64,000 nt of DNA from Promineifilum sp019695075 (GTDB taxonomy: Bacteria; Chloroflexota; Anaerolineae; Promineifilales; Promineifilaceae): assembly GCA_026129185.1 (NCBI GenBank), contig JAHCIO010000007.1, positions 62,001 to 126,000 on the forward strand, written 5' to 3'. The notes under the pieces were generated by a model. That model had not been told where the DNA came from and did not search any database. It was given only the letters and a program-made list of their open reading frames with translations. The position numbers and the translations under genes were made by a program. This document shows, piece after piece, positions 24,869 to 32,995 of the stretch. The number at the start of each line of letters is the position of its first letter. Positions within the stretch are counted from its first letter, which is position 1.

Positions 24869-25809
24869 GGCACGAAGCGCTCAATCGTCGCCGCCGCCCA
24901 CAGGCCGTCGAGCCACTCGCTGAAGGTCGCCTGCCAGAGGGCGGAGGTGGCGTCGGCGGTCAGTTCCCGCTCCGGGTCGCGCTCCGTCACCTGAATGATG
25001 TAGTAGGTCGTCTTGCCGTCCGCGCCGGTGACGGCGATTACGTTGCTGATCTCCTCCGGCTGCAGGGCGAAGGCGGCCGCCTCCACCTCCGGCACCAACA
25101 ACGATCCCCGCGCGAAGAAGCCCAAATCGCCGCCGATCTCGGCCGTGACGCGATCGACGGAGTTCTGCTCCGCCAGGAAGGCGAAGTCGTCGCCGGCGCG
25201 GGCGCGGTCGAGCACGTTCTGGGCCAGCGCGGCGTCGTCCATCTGGATGTAGCGAGCGCGCACCTGCTCGGCCGTCGTCGGCACGTCGGCCGTCACCCTG
25301 GTGGTCATCTCCCCGATGATCATCTCCACCGCCAGGGCTTCGCGGAACTCGTCTTCGGTGTAGCCGTTGGTTTGCAGCCAGGCGTCGAACTCGGCCGGCG
25401 TGGCGTAAGTGGCGCGCAACTCGGTCAGTTTGGCCGCGACGGCATCCGGCGCGACGGCAATGCCCTCGGCCGCCGCCGCCTGAGCGATGAGTTGCCGCTC
25501 GATGAGCGCGTCGAGCACCTGCTGGGTCGCGTCGGCGGCGGGCACGTCCGGCTGCGCCGCCGTGAAGCGAGCCAACTCGCGCTCGAAGGCGACCAGGGTA
25601 ATCTGCTCGCCGTTGACCAGGGCGGCCAGCGGCTCGGTGGGCGTCGGCGTCGGCGGGACGGGCGTGGATGTGGACGCCACGGGCGGGGGCCGCGTGGCGA
25701 CGACGGCCGTAGCGGCGGGTGTGGCCTCGGCGGTGGCCGCGGGGTCTTGCCGGCAGCCGGCCAGTAACAACAGAAGCAGCGCCAACAGCGCCGCGATGCG
25801 GTAGTTCAT
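24865..25809 (-). CDS. SurA/PrsA-like peptidyl-prolyl isomerase lipoprotein
   Basis: The 314-residue protein has the lipobox LLAGC (C19), a Thr/Pro linker to about residue 60, a SurA-N-like helical region (VNGEQITLVAFERELARF, ALIERQLIAQAAAAEGI) and a parvulin domain. The latter shows FAFLAEQNSVDR, GGDLGFFARGSLLVPEVEAAAF and YYIIQVTERDPEREL. It probably folds secreted proteins at the outer face of the cytoplasmic membrane. It is monocistronic, convergent with the GT2 gene and followed upstream by a perfect inverted repeat. Confidence 0.9.
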   Translation of the reverse strand: MNYRIAALLALLLLLLAGCRQDPAATAEATPAATAVVATRPPPVASTSTPVPPTPTPTEPLAALVNGEQITLVAFERELARFTAAQPDVPAADATQQVLDALIERQLIAQAAAAEGIAVAPDAVAAKLTELRATYATPAEFDAWLQTNGYTEDEFREALAVEMIIGEMTTRVTADVPTTAEQVRARYIQMDDAALAQNVLDRARAGDDFAFLAEQNSVDRVTAEIGGDLGFFARGSLLVPEVEAAAFALQPEEISNVIAVTGADGKTTYYIIQVTERDPERELTADATSALWQATFSEWLDGLWAAATIERFVP

Positions 25810-25855
25810 AGCCGCGATTATAGCGCGGACGCCGCCGGGGAAGAATAGCCCAGAT

Positions 25856-25891
25856 CAGACCTCAGAGGTCTCAGAAGACCTCTGAGGTCTG
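25856..25891. repeat. Perfect 16-bp nested inverted repeat
   Basis: Bases 25856-25871 and 25876-25891 are exact reverse complements with the four-base loop CAGA. Each arm contains its own 7-bp palindrome (AGACCTC-A-GAGGTCT). It lies between the parvulin start and the stop of the small membrane protein. There is no T-tract, so a simple intrinsic terminator is not supported. A dispersed element is more likely. Confidence 0.7.
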
Positions 25892-25897
25892 GCCGCG

Positions 25898-26077
25898 TCA
25901 GCGCAAGAACAGAACCCAGACGACAAAGGCCACGATCAGCAGCCCGCCGGCCACCAGCAGCACCCGCGTGAACTCCATCGCCACGCTAATGAAGTAGCGC
26001 ACGACCACGGCCAGCAGCGCCAGGACGATCACCGCCAGCACGACCCAGCCGGCCGTGGTCAGGCTCAGCCCGTCCAT
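25898..26077 (-). CDS. Small membrane protein, 59 residues
   Basis: The start is an ATG at 26077 with GGAGG eight bases upstream, which decides it. The frame is open further upstream, but that part only shadows hutI. Two hydrophobic helices are visible (GWVVLAVIVLALLAVVVRYFI and VLLVAGGLLIVAFVVWVLFL), joined by a short charged segment. Its first 13 bases overlap the 3' end of hutI, suggesting coupled translation at the end of the MFS-hutI operon. I do not recognise the family. Confidence 0.6.
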   Translation of the reverse strand: MDGLSLTTAGWVVLAVIVLALLAVVVRYFISVAMEFTRVLLVAGGLLIVAFVVWVLFLR

Positions 26078-27357
26078 TCCGCGCCCTCCGAGTCGTTGAC
26101 GGCCACGACCTGTCCGCGCTTGATGACCGTTTGCGCCAGGTTCGTGCCGAAGCGATAGCCCAACTGGCGGTAGTCGTCCACGTCGAGGATGAGCAGGTCG
26201 GCGGCGTAGCCCGGCGACAGGCTGCCGACCTCGTGGCCGCGGCCGATGGCGTAGGCGGCGTTGAGCGTCGCCGCGGCCAGCGCCTGCGCCTGCGTCAGGC
26301 CCATGTAGCGGCAGGCCAGGGCGATGACCATCTGCATCGACTCGCACCAGCACGTGCCGGGGTTGCAGTCGGTGGCCAGGGCCAGCGCGCCGCCCGCGGC
26401 CAGGATGTCCTTGGCCGGCGTGTAGTCGCGATGGGCCAGGCCGAAGGGCGTGCCCGGCAGGCCAACGGCGACGGTGTCGCCCCGGCCCAGGGCGGCGATG
26501 TCCTCGGCCGGCGTGCTGACCAGGTGGTCGGCCGACACCGCGCCCAGTTCCACCGCCAGCCGCGTGCCGCCCAGGCCGACGAATTCATCGGCGTGGACCT
26601 TGAGCCGGTAGCCCAGCGCCGCGGCGGCCTCCAGGATGCGCCGCGTCTGCGCCAGGTCGAAGACGCCCGCCTCGCAGAACACGTCGCAGAACAGCACGAC
26701 GTCCCGCGCGCGCATCCACGCTGCGCCGGCCGGCAACGTGTCGGCGATCAGGTAGTCCACGTAGCCGTCGGTGTTGCCGGCGAACTCGGCCGGCACGGCA
26801 TGGGCGGGCAGGAAGGTCGGCGTCAATTCCACCGGCTGAGCCGCGCTCAGGGCCATGATGGCGTCCAGTTGGCGCAACTCGGCGGCCGTCTCCAGGCCAT
26901 AGCCGGTCTTGGCCTCGGCGCTGGTCGTACCGTGGCGCAACATCCGCGCCAGGCGCGGCCGGTTGTCGGCCACCAGATCCGCCACGCTGGCGGCGCGCGT
27001 GCGCCGGACAGTGGACATGATGCCGCCGCCGGCGGCCATGATCTCCATGTAGCTGGCTCCGGCCAGGCGCTGCTCGAATTCGCCGGCGCGGTCGCCCAGC
27101 CAGGGCAGGTGGGTGTGGGGATCGACGAAGCCGGGCACGACGCAGCGCCCGCCCGCGTCGATCATCGCCTCGGCCCGGAAGCGCGCCCGCAGCGCCGCCG
27201 TCGGCCCCACGGCGACGACGCGCCCGCCGTCCACGGCCACCGCGCCGCCGGCCAGCAGGCCCAGATCGCCCAGGGCCGCGCCGCGCTGGGGGCCGTCGTG
27301 GGGCGGCACGACGCAGACTTGCCCGGCGGAATGGACGAGCAGATCGATGACTTCCAT
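26065..27357 (-). CDS. hutI: Imidazolonepropionase
   Basis: HutI hydrolyses 4-imidazolone-5-propionate to N-formimino-glutamate in histidine breakdown. The 430-residue protein has the metal-dependent amidohydrolase fold: VPGFVDPHTHLPWLGDRAGEFEQRL with the HxH site, GGGIMSTVRRTRAAS, then the metal His in LKVHADEFVGLGG, SADHLVS and ATDCNPGTCWCESMQ. The ATG at 27357 overlaps the stop of the upstream MFS gene. No hutH, hutU or hutG gene is in the window, so the pathway partners must lie elsewhere. Confidence 0.94.
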   Translation of the reverse strand: MEVIDLLVHSAGQVCVVPPHDGPQRGAALGDLGLLAGGAVAVDGGRVVAVGPTAALRARFRAEAMIDAGGRCVVPGFVDPHTHLPWLGDRAGEFEQRLAGASYMEIMAAGGGIMSTVRRTRAASVADLVADNRPRLARMLRHGTTSAEAKTGYGLETAAELRQLDAIMALSAAQPVELTPTFLPAHAVPAEFAGNTDGYVDYLIADTLPAGAAWMRARDVVLFCDVFCEAGVFDLAQTRRILEAAAALGYRLKVHADEFVGLGGTRLAVELGAVSADHLVSTPAEDIAALGRGDTVAVGLPGTPFGLAHRDYTPAKDILAAGGALALATDCNPGTCWCESMQMVIALACRYMGLTQAQALAAATLNAAYAIGRGHEVGSLSPGYAADLLILDVDDYRQLGYRFGTNLAQTVIKRGQVVAVNDSEGAEWTG

Positions 27358-28619
27358 CACAGTGCTCCTTGCTTGGCCTCGCGCAGCCAGCGGACGAGAA
27401 CGACCACAGCCAGCAGCATCACCGTGGCGGCGATCAGACTGTTGCCCCACATGCCCGCGCGCGCCCATACGGCCGGGCCGACGATCGAGCCGATGGTGCG
27501 CCCGGCGGCCATCGCGCCGAAGCTCATCGACATGACCACGCCGCGCGCCTCCGGCACCAGTTCGGTCAGCAGCGGGATGGCCCCGACGACGGCGATCTCG
27601 AACATGAAGAAAAGGGCTACCAGCGCCGCCAGCGCCGTCGTCAGGCTGCCGGCGCTGAGGGGGATGAGCAGAAAGACGACCGCCGTCAGCACGCCGCTGA
27701 GGGCGACGACCGGCCGTTTGCCGAAGCGATCGACCGACCAGCCGGCCGTGGCCTCGCCGCTCATCTCAGCCAGGCCGATGAGCGTCGTCGCCAGGCCCAG
27801 GCCGGTCAGGCTCAGGTTGAAGGTGCTCTCCATCCAGTCGCCGTAGACGATGAACAGCGCCTCCTGGGCGATGAGCGGCAGGAGCATGTACAGCGCCGCG
27901 GCCCAGATGATGGGGTGGCGGCGCAGCATCTGCCAGGTGTAGCCGATGGTGATCGTGCCGTGGGCGTGGCGGCGGGCGGCCGGCAGAGCGCGCCACAGCA
28001 GCACCGCGCCCATTGCGCCGCCGACGCCCAGCCACAGGAAGGGCGCCGACCAGCCCTGCCGGGCGATGAGCCAGCCCGTCAGGGGCGCGCCGACCAGAAA
28101 CGCGCCGCTCCAGCCGAATTCGGTGAGGGCCAAGGCCCGGCCGCGCTGGTGGTAGGGCACGGCATCGCCCAGGTAGGATTGCATGGCCGGGTCGTAGATG
28201 ACCTTGACCGCGCCGACGATCACCAGGGCCGCGCCCAGCGACCACACCGCGGGCACGCCGGCCACCAGCAGCGCCGCCGCGCTGAAGACGGCCAAGCTGA
28301 AGGCCATGACGTTGCGGCGGCCGTAGCGCTCCGGCAGCGGCGCGAAGACGGGGCTGAGCAGGCCGGTGAAGTTGCGCAGCGAGATCAGCAGGTAGATGGT
28401 CGTCACCGGCACGCCCAGGCCGCGGGCGAAGGCGGGCGCGAAGGGGTAGACGACGCGCAGCATCGTGTTCAGGCAGAAGCGGGCGAAGGTCAGGATGCCC
28501 AGTTGGGCGGCGCGGCGCGCGTCCCAGGCCCAATCGGCCGCGGCCGGCGCGGACAAATCGGCTGTTGGCGCGGCGGACGGCGGCGCGGCCGCCGGCGGGC
28601 TATCAGGTAGATCGGCCAT
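27357..28619 (-). CDS. Major facilitator superfamily transporter
   Basis: The 420-residue protein has about 12 hydrophobic segments. MFS landmarks include LPERYGRRNVMAFSL in the loop after helix 2 and WSVDRFGKRPVVALSG in the matching C-terminal loop. A Pro/Ala-rich N-terminal tail is cytoplasmic. Its stop overlaps the start of hutI, so carriage of histidine, imidazole compounds or urocanate is possible. The substrate is otherwise unknown. It is divergent from the CPBP-like gene, with 47 bases between the starts. Confidence 0.88.
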   Translation of the reverse strand: MADLPDSPPAAAPPSAAPTADLSAPAAADWAWDARRAAQLGILTFARFCLNTMLRVVYPFAPAFARGLGVPVTTIYLLISLRNFTGLLSPVFAPLPERYGRRNVMAFSLAVFSAAALLVAGVPAVWSLGAALVIVGAVKVIYDPAMQSYLGDAVPYHQRGRALALTEFGWSGAFLVGAPLTGWLIARQGWSAPFLWLGVGGAMGAVLLWRALPAARRHAHGTITIGYTWQMLRRHPIIWAAALYMLLPLIAQEALFIVYGDWMESTFNLSLTGLGLATTLIGLAEMSGEATAGWSVDRFGKRPVVALSGVLTAVVFLLIPLSAGSLTTALAALVALFFMFEIAVVGAIPLLTELVPEARGVVMSMSFGAMAAGRTIGSIVGPAVWARAGMWGNSLIAATVMLLAVVVLVRWLREAKQGAL

Positions 28620-28654
28620 GAGGGTGTTAGTTTAGCCCAAGCCCGCGATGGTGC

Positions 28655-28660
28655 TACAAT
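28655..28660 (+). promoter_or_regulatory. Extended -10 box directly before the CPBP-like gene (leaderless)
   Basis: TGC-TACAAT ends six bases before the ATG at 28667, so transcription would begin at or next to the start codon. No Shine-Dalgarno sequence is present. Confidence 0.4.
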
Positions 28661-28666
28661 CCGGTC

Positions 28667-29560
28667 ATGCCTCGCAAAACACTTGGCGCGACCACGCCCG
28701 GCGCGGCCACGCCGCCCCTGCCCGCCCGCGAGCTGGTCGCGCCCACCGTTGCCCGCAATCGCCTGCTCCTGACTGTCCTGCTACCCCTGGCCGCTGCCCT
28801 GCTGCTGGGCATTATCACCGGCGCACTCTTCCGGCGCGGCGAGGTGGCCAGCGCCAGCGCCGCGCCGCTGTTCGCCGCCCTGGGCCTGGTGAGCTGGTTC
28901 CTCGGCCTGCGGCTCTACGGCCTGCGCGGCATGGCCCTGCGCGGCGGGCGACCGCTCTTCGCCGGCATCGGCTTCGCCGTGCTGGGCTGGGTGGCGGCGC
29001 TCATCGGCCGCTTTCTGCCCGGCCTGCCGCAGACGACGTTCAACCCCGACGGCCAGGCGGTGGTCAACATCGTCCTGTCGGTGCAGGTCATGGCCATTCG
29101 CTCCGATGGTTCCGGCCGGGCCTTCGCTTATCTGCTGCTATTCGAGGCCTTCGCCGTGCAATTGTGGGCTTTTGGCCTGGTCTTCCGCGCCCTGGCCGAC
29201 TATCGGGGCGGCCTGACAGCGGCCATTGTCAGCGGCCTGCTCTTTGGCGCGGTCGGCTTCACGCTCTTCGGCGAGTCGTTTGTGGCCGGCACGGATGCGT
29301 CCCCCCTGGCCGGCCTGCCCAGCCTGCTCTACTTCCTGCTATGGGGCGTGCTCTACGGCCTCATCCGCCTGCGCACGGGCAGCATCCTGGGAACCATCCT
29401 GGTGCAGGCGCTGCAAACCTTCACCGTCTGGTTCGTCTTCCAACCGCCCGATGACCTGGCGGCGACGGGCATCCAGACCGTTTTCCTGGCCGTCAGCCTG
29501 CTGTTCCTGATCATCATCTGGCGGCTGTGGCCGCGGCGGGAGACGGATTACCGCATCTGA
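28667..29560 (+). CDS. CPBP-like intramembrane protein lacking the full protease motif
   Basis: The 297-residue protein has about eight membrane helices. The C-terminal half (LWGVLYGLIRLRTGSILGTILVQALQTFTVWFV) resembles the end of CPBP/Abi intramembrane proteases, where the pattern is LYxRTGSLxxxIxxHAxxN. Here the HAxxN residues read QALQT, and the usual EExxxR motif is only FEAFAVQLW. The catalytic site therefore seems lost, or the family is a neighbour of CPBP. The function is unknown. The start is supported by the adjacent -10 element. Confidence 0.6.
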   Translation: MPRKTLGATTPGAATPPLPARELVAPTVARNRLLLTVLLPLAAALLLGIITGALFRRGEVASASAAPLFAALGLVSWFLGLRLYGLRGMALRGGRPLFAGIGFAVLGWVAALIGRFLPGLPQTTFNPDGQAVVNIVLSVQVMAIRSDGSGRAFAYLLLFEAFAVQLWAFGLVFRALADYRGGLTAAIVSGLLFGAVGFTLFGESFVAGTDASPLAGLPSLLYFLLWGVLYGLIRLRTGSILGTILVQALQTFTVWFVFQPPDDLAATGIQTVFLAVSLLFLIIIWRLWPRRETDYRI

Positions 29561-29632
29561 GAGCGTTGGCCGGCAGGCGCATGGGGCGGGGCCAACGGGG
29601 GCGCGAGCGCTAGAGATCTAGAGGAGATTGCC

Positions 29633-30409
29633 ATGACGACCTACGAAAATATCCTCACCCGCGTCGAGGGCCGCGCCGGCGTGGCCCAACTCAACCGGCC
29701 CCGGGCGCTGAACGCTCTGAATCGCGAATTGATGACCGAACTGATGACCGCGCTGGAGGCGTTCGACGCCGACCCGGCCGTCGGCTGCATGGTCGTGGCC
29801 GGCAACGACCGCGCCTTCGCCGCCGGGGCCGACATTAAGGCCATGGCCGCGGCCACGCCGGCGCAGATGATGACCGGCTCCTTCATCGACCTGTGGGATC
29901 GGCTGCACCACATCAGCAAGCCGGTCATCGCTGCTGTGTCGGGCTTTGCCCTGGGCGGCGGCTGCGAGCTGGCCATGGCCTGCGACATGATCATCGCCAG
30001 CGAAACGGCCCAGTTCGGCCAGCCGGAGATCAACCTGGGCGTCATCCCCGGCGCGGGCGGCACGCAGCGGCTGACGCTGGCCGTGGGCAAGGCTCTGGCG
30101 ATGGAGATGGTGCTTAACGGGCGCACTCTCTCGGCCGAGGAAGCGCTCCGCGCCGGCCTGATCAACCGCGTCTATCCGGTTGAGGTCTATCTGGAGGAGG
30201 CCATCCGCCTGGCCAACGCCATCGCCGCTCGCGCGCCCGTGGCCGTCCGGCTGGCCAAGGAGGCCGTCAATGCCTCGTTCGAGATGTCGCTACGCGCCGG
30301 GCTAGACCACGAGCGCCGCCTGTTCTACCTGCTCTTCAGCACCGACGACCAGAAAGAGGGCATGGATGCCTTTATCAACAAGCGGCCGGCACATTGGCGT
30401 GGCCAATGA
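29633..30409 (+). CDS. Enoyl-CoA hydratase/isomerase (crotonase)
   Basis: The 258-residue crotonase hydrates trans-2-enoyl-CoA in fatty-acid or related degradation. The oxyanion-hole region (DRAFAAGADIKAMA) is present. Both catalytic glutamates are kept in LGGGCELAMACDMIIAS and FGQPEINLGVIPGAGGTQRL. The ribosome site AGAGGAGA lies just upstream. It is a single gene here; no thiolase, dehydrogenase or ligase adjoins it. Confidence 0.94.
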   Translation: MTTYENILTRVEGRAGVAQLNRPRALNALNRELMTELMTALEAFDADPAVGCMVVAGNDRAFAAGADIKAMAAATPAQMMTGSFIDLWDRLHHISKPVIAAVSGFALGGGCELAMACDMIIASETAQFGQPEINLGVIPGAGGTQRLTLAVGKALAMEMVLNGRTLSAEEALRAGLINRVYPVEVYLEEAIRLANAIAARAPVAVRLAKEAVNASFEMSLRAGLDHERRLFYLLFSTDDQKEGMDAFINKRPAHWRGQ

Positions 30410-30482
30410 GGCCTCATTCGCGCGGCCGTTGGGTCGAACATGAGCGCCGGTTGATTGTTATCGCTTTGTTACCAAATGGGGG

Positions 30483-30511
30483 TAGACACGGTACCTATTA
30501 ACCGCTATAAT
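30483..30511 (+). promoter_or_regulatory. Near-consensus sigma70 promoter for a small membrane protein
   Basis: TAGACA, exactly 17 bases and TATAAT. The predicted leader is about 93 bases and contains a CCGGT-AATTA-ACCGG hairpin (30576-30590) close to the ribosome site. Confidence 0.65.
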
Positions 30512-30610
30512 GCGGACATCGTAAGTACCAAAGTCTAGCGTATCAATCTTACGACTTTTCTTACGATGCAGTAGATTCCGGTAATTAACCGGCTGTAGAG
30601 GTAATGTAAG

Positions 30611-30778
30611 ATGATGTGGCTGCTTTTCTTCCTCGGTGCGTCTGTATTTAGCTCGATCTTCGTCCTGGCGGCGGGCATTATGTCCTCGCGCATGAACCGG
30701 CACGACAACTACGTCGAGACCTACATCACCGACGCCCGGGAAGCGCCCGCCGACAACACCGCCCAAACCCACGGGTAA
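30611..30778 (+). CDS. Small single-span membrane protein, 55 residues
   Basis: The start is ATG at 30611 (or 30614) with a purine-rich AGAGG about 11 bases upstream. The sequence begins MMWLLFFLGASVFSSIFVLA, forming one membrane helix. A basic segment (SSRMNRHDNY) and an acidic, polar tail follow. Codon choice in the tail matches neighbouring genes. A near-consensus promoter lies upstream and two hairpins lie downstream, the second a strong terminator. It is therefore a complete, well-expressed monocistronic unit. I do not recognise the family. Confidence 0.65.
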   Translation: MMWLLFFLGASVFSSIFVLAAGIMSSRMNRHDNYVETYITDAREAPADNTAQTHG

Positions 30779-30833
30779 CTGCTTGTCAACCGACAAGCTT
30801 GCCCGTTGGCAGCACGGCTGACCTGTAAGAGAG

Positions 30834-30868
30834 AACAGCCGTCCAATTCTGGACGGCTGTTTTTATTT
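30834..30868 (+). terminator. Strong rho-independent terminator
   Basis: A 10-bp stem (ACAGCCGTCC with GGACGGCTGT) and a six-base loop are followed by TTTTATTT. A smaller hairpin (30781-30798, GCTTGTC stem) lies just after the small gene's stop. It ends the small-protein transcript and separates it from the convergent ABC transporter gene. Confidence 0.85.
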
Positions 30869-30874
30869 CCAGCC

Positions 30875-32695
30875 TTAGACGGCCGCCGCCCTGTTCTCGG
30901 CGAACTGCATGCGGTGCAACTGCGCGTATAGCCCGTCGGGGTTCAGCAACAGCGCGGCGTGCGTGCCCTGTTCGACGATCTCGCCCCGGTTCATCACCAG
31001 AATCCAGTCAGCGTTCATCACCGTGCTCAGCCGATGGGCGATGACAAACGACGTCCGCCCCACCATCAGTCGCTCCAACGCCTCCTGCACCAGGCTTTCG
31101 CTGGCGCTGTCGAGCGAGGAGGTGGCCTCGTCAAGGATGAGGATGCGCGGGTCTTTCAGGATGGCCCGGGCAATGGCGATGCGCTGGCGCTGGCCGCCGC
31201 TCAGCTTGACGCCGTGCTCGCCGACGGCCGTGTCGTAACCATCACTCAGGTCGCTGATGATGAAGCCGTGGGCGTTGGCGGCCATCGCCGCGGCCTCGAT
31301 CTCCTCGCGCGTCGCCTCCAGCCGGCCGTAGCGGATGTTGTCGTAGACGCTGCCGGAAAACAGCAGCGTCTCCTGGGGCACAATGCCGATCTGCTCGCGC
31401 AGACTGCGCAAAGTTACGTCGCGCACGTCGTGGCCGTCGATCGTGACGCAGCCCTCGACGACGTCATAGAAGCGCGGGACGAGGTTTACCAGCGTGCTCT
31501 TGCCCGCGCCGCTTGGCCCGACCAGGGCGATCAGTTGCCCCGCCGTGGCCGCGAAGGACACGTTACTGATCACGTCGATAGACGCGCTGTAGCGGAAGGA
31601 GACGTTGTTGAAGACCACGTCGCCGTGAACGGGTGGCAGCGGGCGGGCGTCGGGCGCGTCGGTCAGTTCCGGCGGCATCTCCAGCAGGTCGAGCATCCGC
31701 TGCGACGCGCCGATGGCCGCCTGGAACTGGCCATAGAGATCGGCCATGACGGCGATAGGCGAGGCGATGAGGACGGTGTAGATGAGGTAGGCAATGAGGT
31801 CGCCCGGCGTCAGGCGGCCGAGGATAACCTGCGTGCCGCCGTAATAGAGGATGCCGGTGATCGTCGCTGAGGCGATCAGACCGATGATGGGCGCGAGCAG
31901 GGCGTTTGTCCGCGCTCGGAACATGGCCGCCTCATAGAGTCGCATCACCAGGCCGGTGAAGCGCTCGACCTCGTAGGACTCGCGGGCGAAGGACTTGACG
32001 ATGCGCACACCACGGGTTGTCTCTTCGGCGGCATTGGCCACTTCGGCCAGCGCGTCCTGCACGCCGACCGACGCCTTGCGGATGCGCCCGCCCAGATAGA
32101 CCATCGTCATGGTGATGATCGGCACGACCAGCAGGATGAGCAGCGTCAGCCGCCAGTCGAGCCAGAACAGCAGCGCCGCCGCGCCGACGATGGTGATCAC
32201 CTGCCGCAGCAGGATGACCAGGTTCCAGGTCAGCGACTGCTGTAACAGGGCCACGTCGTTGGTCAGGCGCGATACCAGCTCGCCGGTGCGCCGCTCGGCA
32301 TAGAAGCTGAGCGGCAATTCCTGCAAGTGGGTGTAGACATCGATGCGAATGTCGGCGACAGCGTGCTCGCCGGTGTAGGCCAGAGCCATCTGCTGGATGA
32401 ACGTAAAGAGCGATTGGAAGATAACAACGACCAGCAAAACCAGCGTCACCAGGTTGAGATCGCTGATGTCCTTGCGGACGAAGACAAAGTCAACCAGGTT
32501 GCGCACCACCAGCGGCAACACCAGCCCCAGCAATGAACTGACGATCAGGGCAAAGACGGCCACGCTCATCCAGCGCCAATAGGGGCGGATGTAGCGCAGC
32601 AAGCGGGCAAAGGTCGTCACGCCGCCACGGGTGATGGGCGGCGGGGGAGCATCGTCGGGGTTGGTGGCCCGACGCGGAGCAATTCGTCTGCGCAT
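30875..32695 (-). CDS. ABC exporter, fused permease-ATPase (half-transporter)
   Basis: The 606-residue protein has six membrane helices of the type I exporter fold (residues about 40-330), then an ATPase domain. The latter has Walker A GPSGAGKST, signature LSGGQRQRIAIARA, Walker B ILILDEATSSLD and the H-loop in AHRLST. It works as a dimer, exporting lipid, peptide or drug-like substrates; the sequence does not decide which. The N-terminal tail is basic and Pro-rich. No partner half-transporter is adjacent, so a homodimer is likely. Confidence 0.94.
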   Translation of the reverse strand: MRRRIAPRRATNPDDAPPPPITRGGVTTFARLLRYIRPYWRWMSVAVFALIVSSLLGLVLPLVVRNLVDFVFVRKDISDLNLVTLVLLVVVIFQSLFTFIQQMALAYTGEHAVADIRIDVYTHLQELPLSFYAERRTGELVSRLTNDVALLQQSLTWNLVILLRQVITIVGAAALLFWLDWRLTLLILLVVPIITMTMVYLGGRIRKASVGVQDALAEVANAAEETTRGVRIVKSFARESYEVERFTGLVMRLYEAAMFRARTNALLAPIIGLIASATITGILYYGGTQVILGRLTPGDLIAYLIYTVLIASPIAVMADLYGQFQAAIGASQRMLDLLEMPPELTDAPDARPLPPVHGDVVFNNVSFRYSASIDVISNVSFAATAGQLIALVGPSGAGKSTLVNLVPRFYDVVEGCVTIDGHDVRDVTLRSLREQIGIVPQETLLFSGSVYDNIRYGRLEATREEIEAAAMAANAHGFIISDLSDGYDTAVGEHGVKLSGGQRQRIAIARAILKDPRILILDEATSSLDSASESLVQEALERLMVGRTSFVIAHRLSTVMNADWILVMNRGEIVEQGTHAALLLNPDGLYAQLHRMQFAENRAAAV

Positions 32696-32887
32696 GAGCT
32701 TAGCTCTCCCAATGTGCGTCGTCGCTCAGGCGGGCGGCGAGATGGGTTTGGGGCGGCGCCGGCCGCGCCGGGCAATCCACGTCGCACCATGCGCCCCGGC
32801 CAACGCGCCGGACGGGCCTCCCGGCGGCCGTCACTGGCCCGCGGCCGCCGGCGCGGCGACAGTTCCAAAGGACAGACATAGCCTGTA

Positions 32888-32917
32888 TTGTAGTCCCCGC
32901 GGCCATAAAACAAAAAC
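32888..32917 (-). promoter_or_regulatory. Possible ABC-exporter promoter with a long GC-rich leader
   Basis: On the minus strand TACAAT lies about 17 bases after a T-rich TTTTGT box. The transcript would have a leader of about 185 very GC-rich bases before the gene at 32695. The 288-base interval between the ABC gene and the protease gene holds only these promoter-like elements. Confidence 0.3.
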
Positions 32918-32958
32918 GTGCGGCAGAATGAGCCTCCGCTTAGGCTGCCGCGGATCTG

Positions 32959-32988
32959 TTGGCGCGCCGGCGGCGGTGGGCCTATGAT
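32959..32988 (+). promoter_or_regulatory. Promoter for a leaderless protease transcript
   Basis: TTGGCG, 18 bases and TATGAT, which ends seven bases before the ATG at 32996. This favours 32996 over the ATG at 32984, which overlaps the -10 box. Confidence 0.45.
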
Positions 32989-32995
32989 CGCCGGC

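Noticed and set aside
23965..25767. 600-codon plus-strand frame across the GT2 and parvulin genes
   Set aside because: It spans two convergent, confidently identified genes in a different frame and has no domain.
25856..25891. Intrinsic terminator at the nested palindrome
   Set aside because: No T-tract follows on either strand.
30611..30778. Non-coding RNA instead of a small gene
   Set aside because: The frame has a ribosome site, a credible membrane helix and a stop before both hairpins. Coding is preferred, though an RNA role is not excluded.
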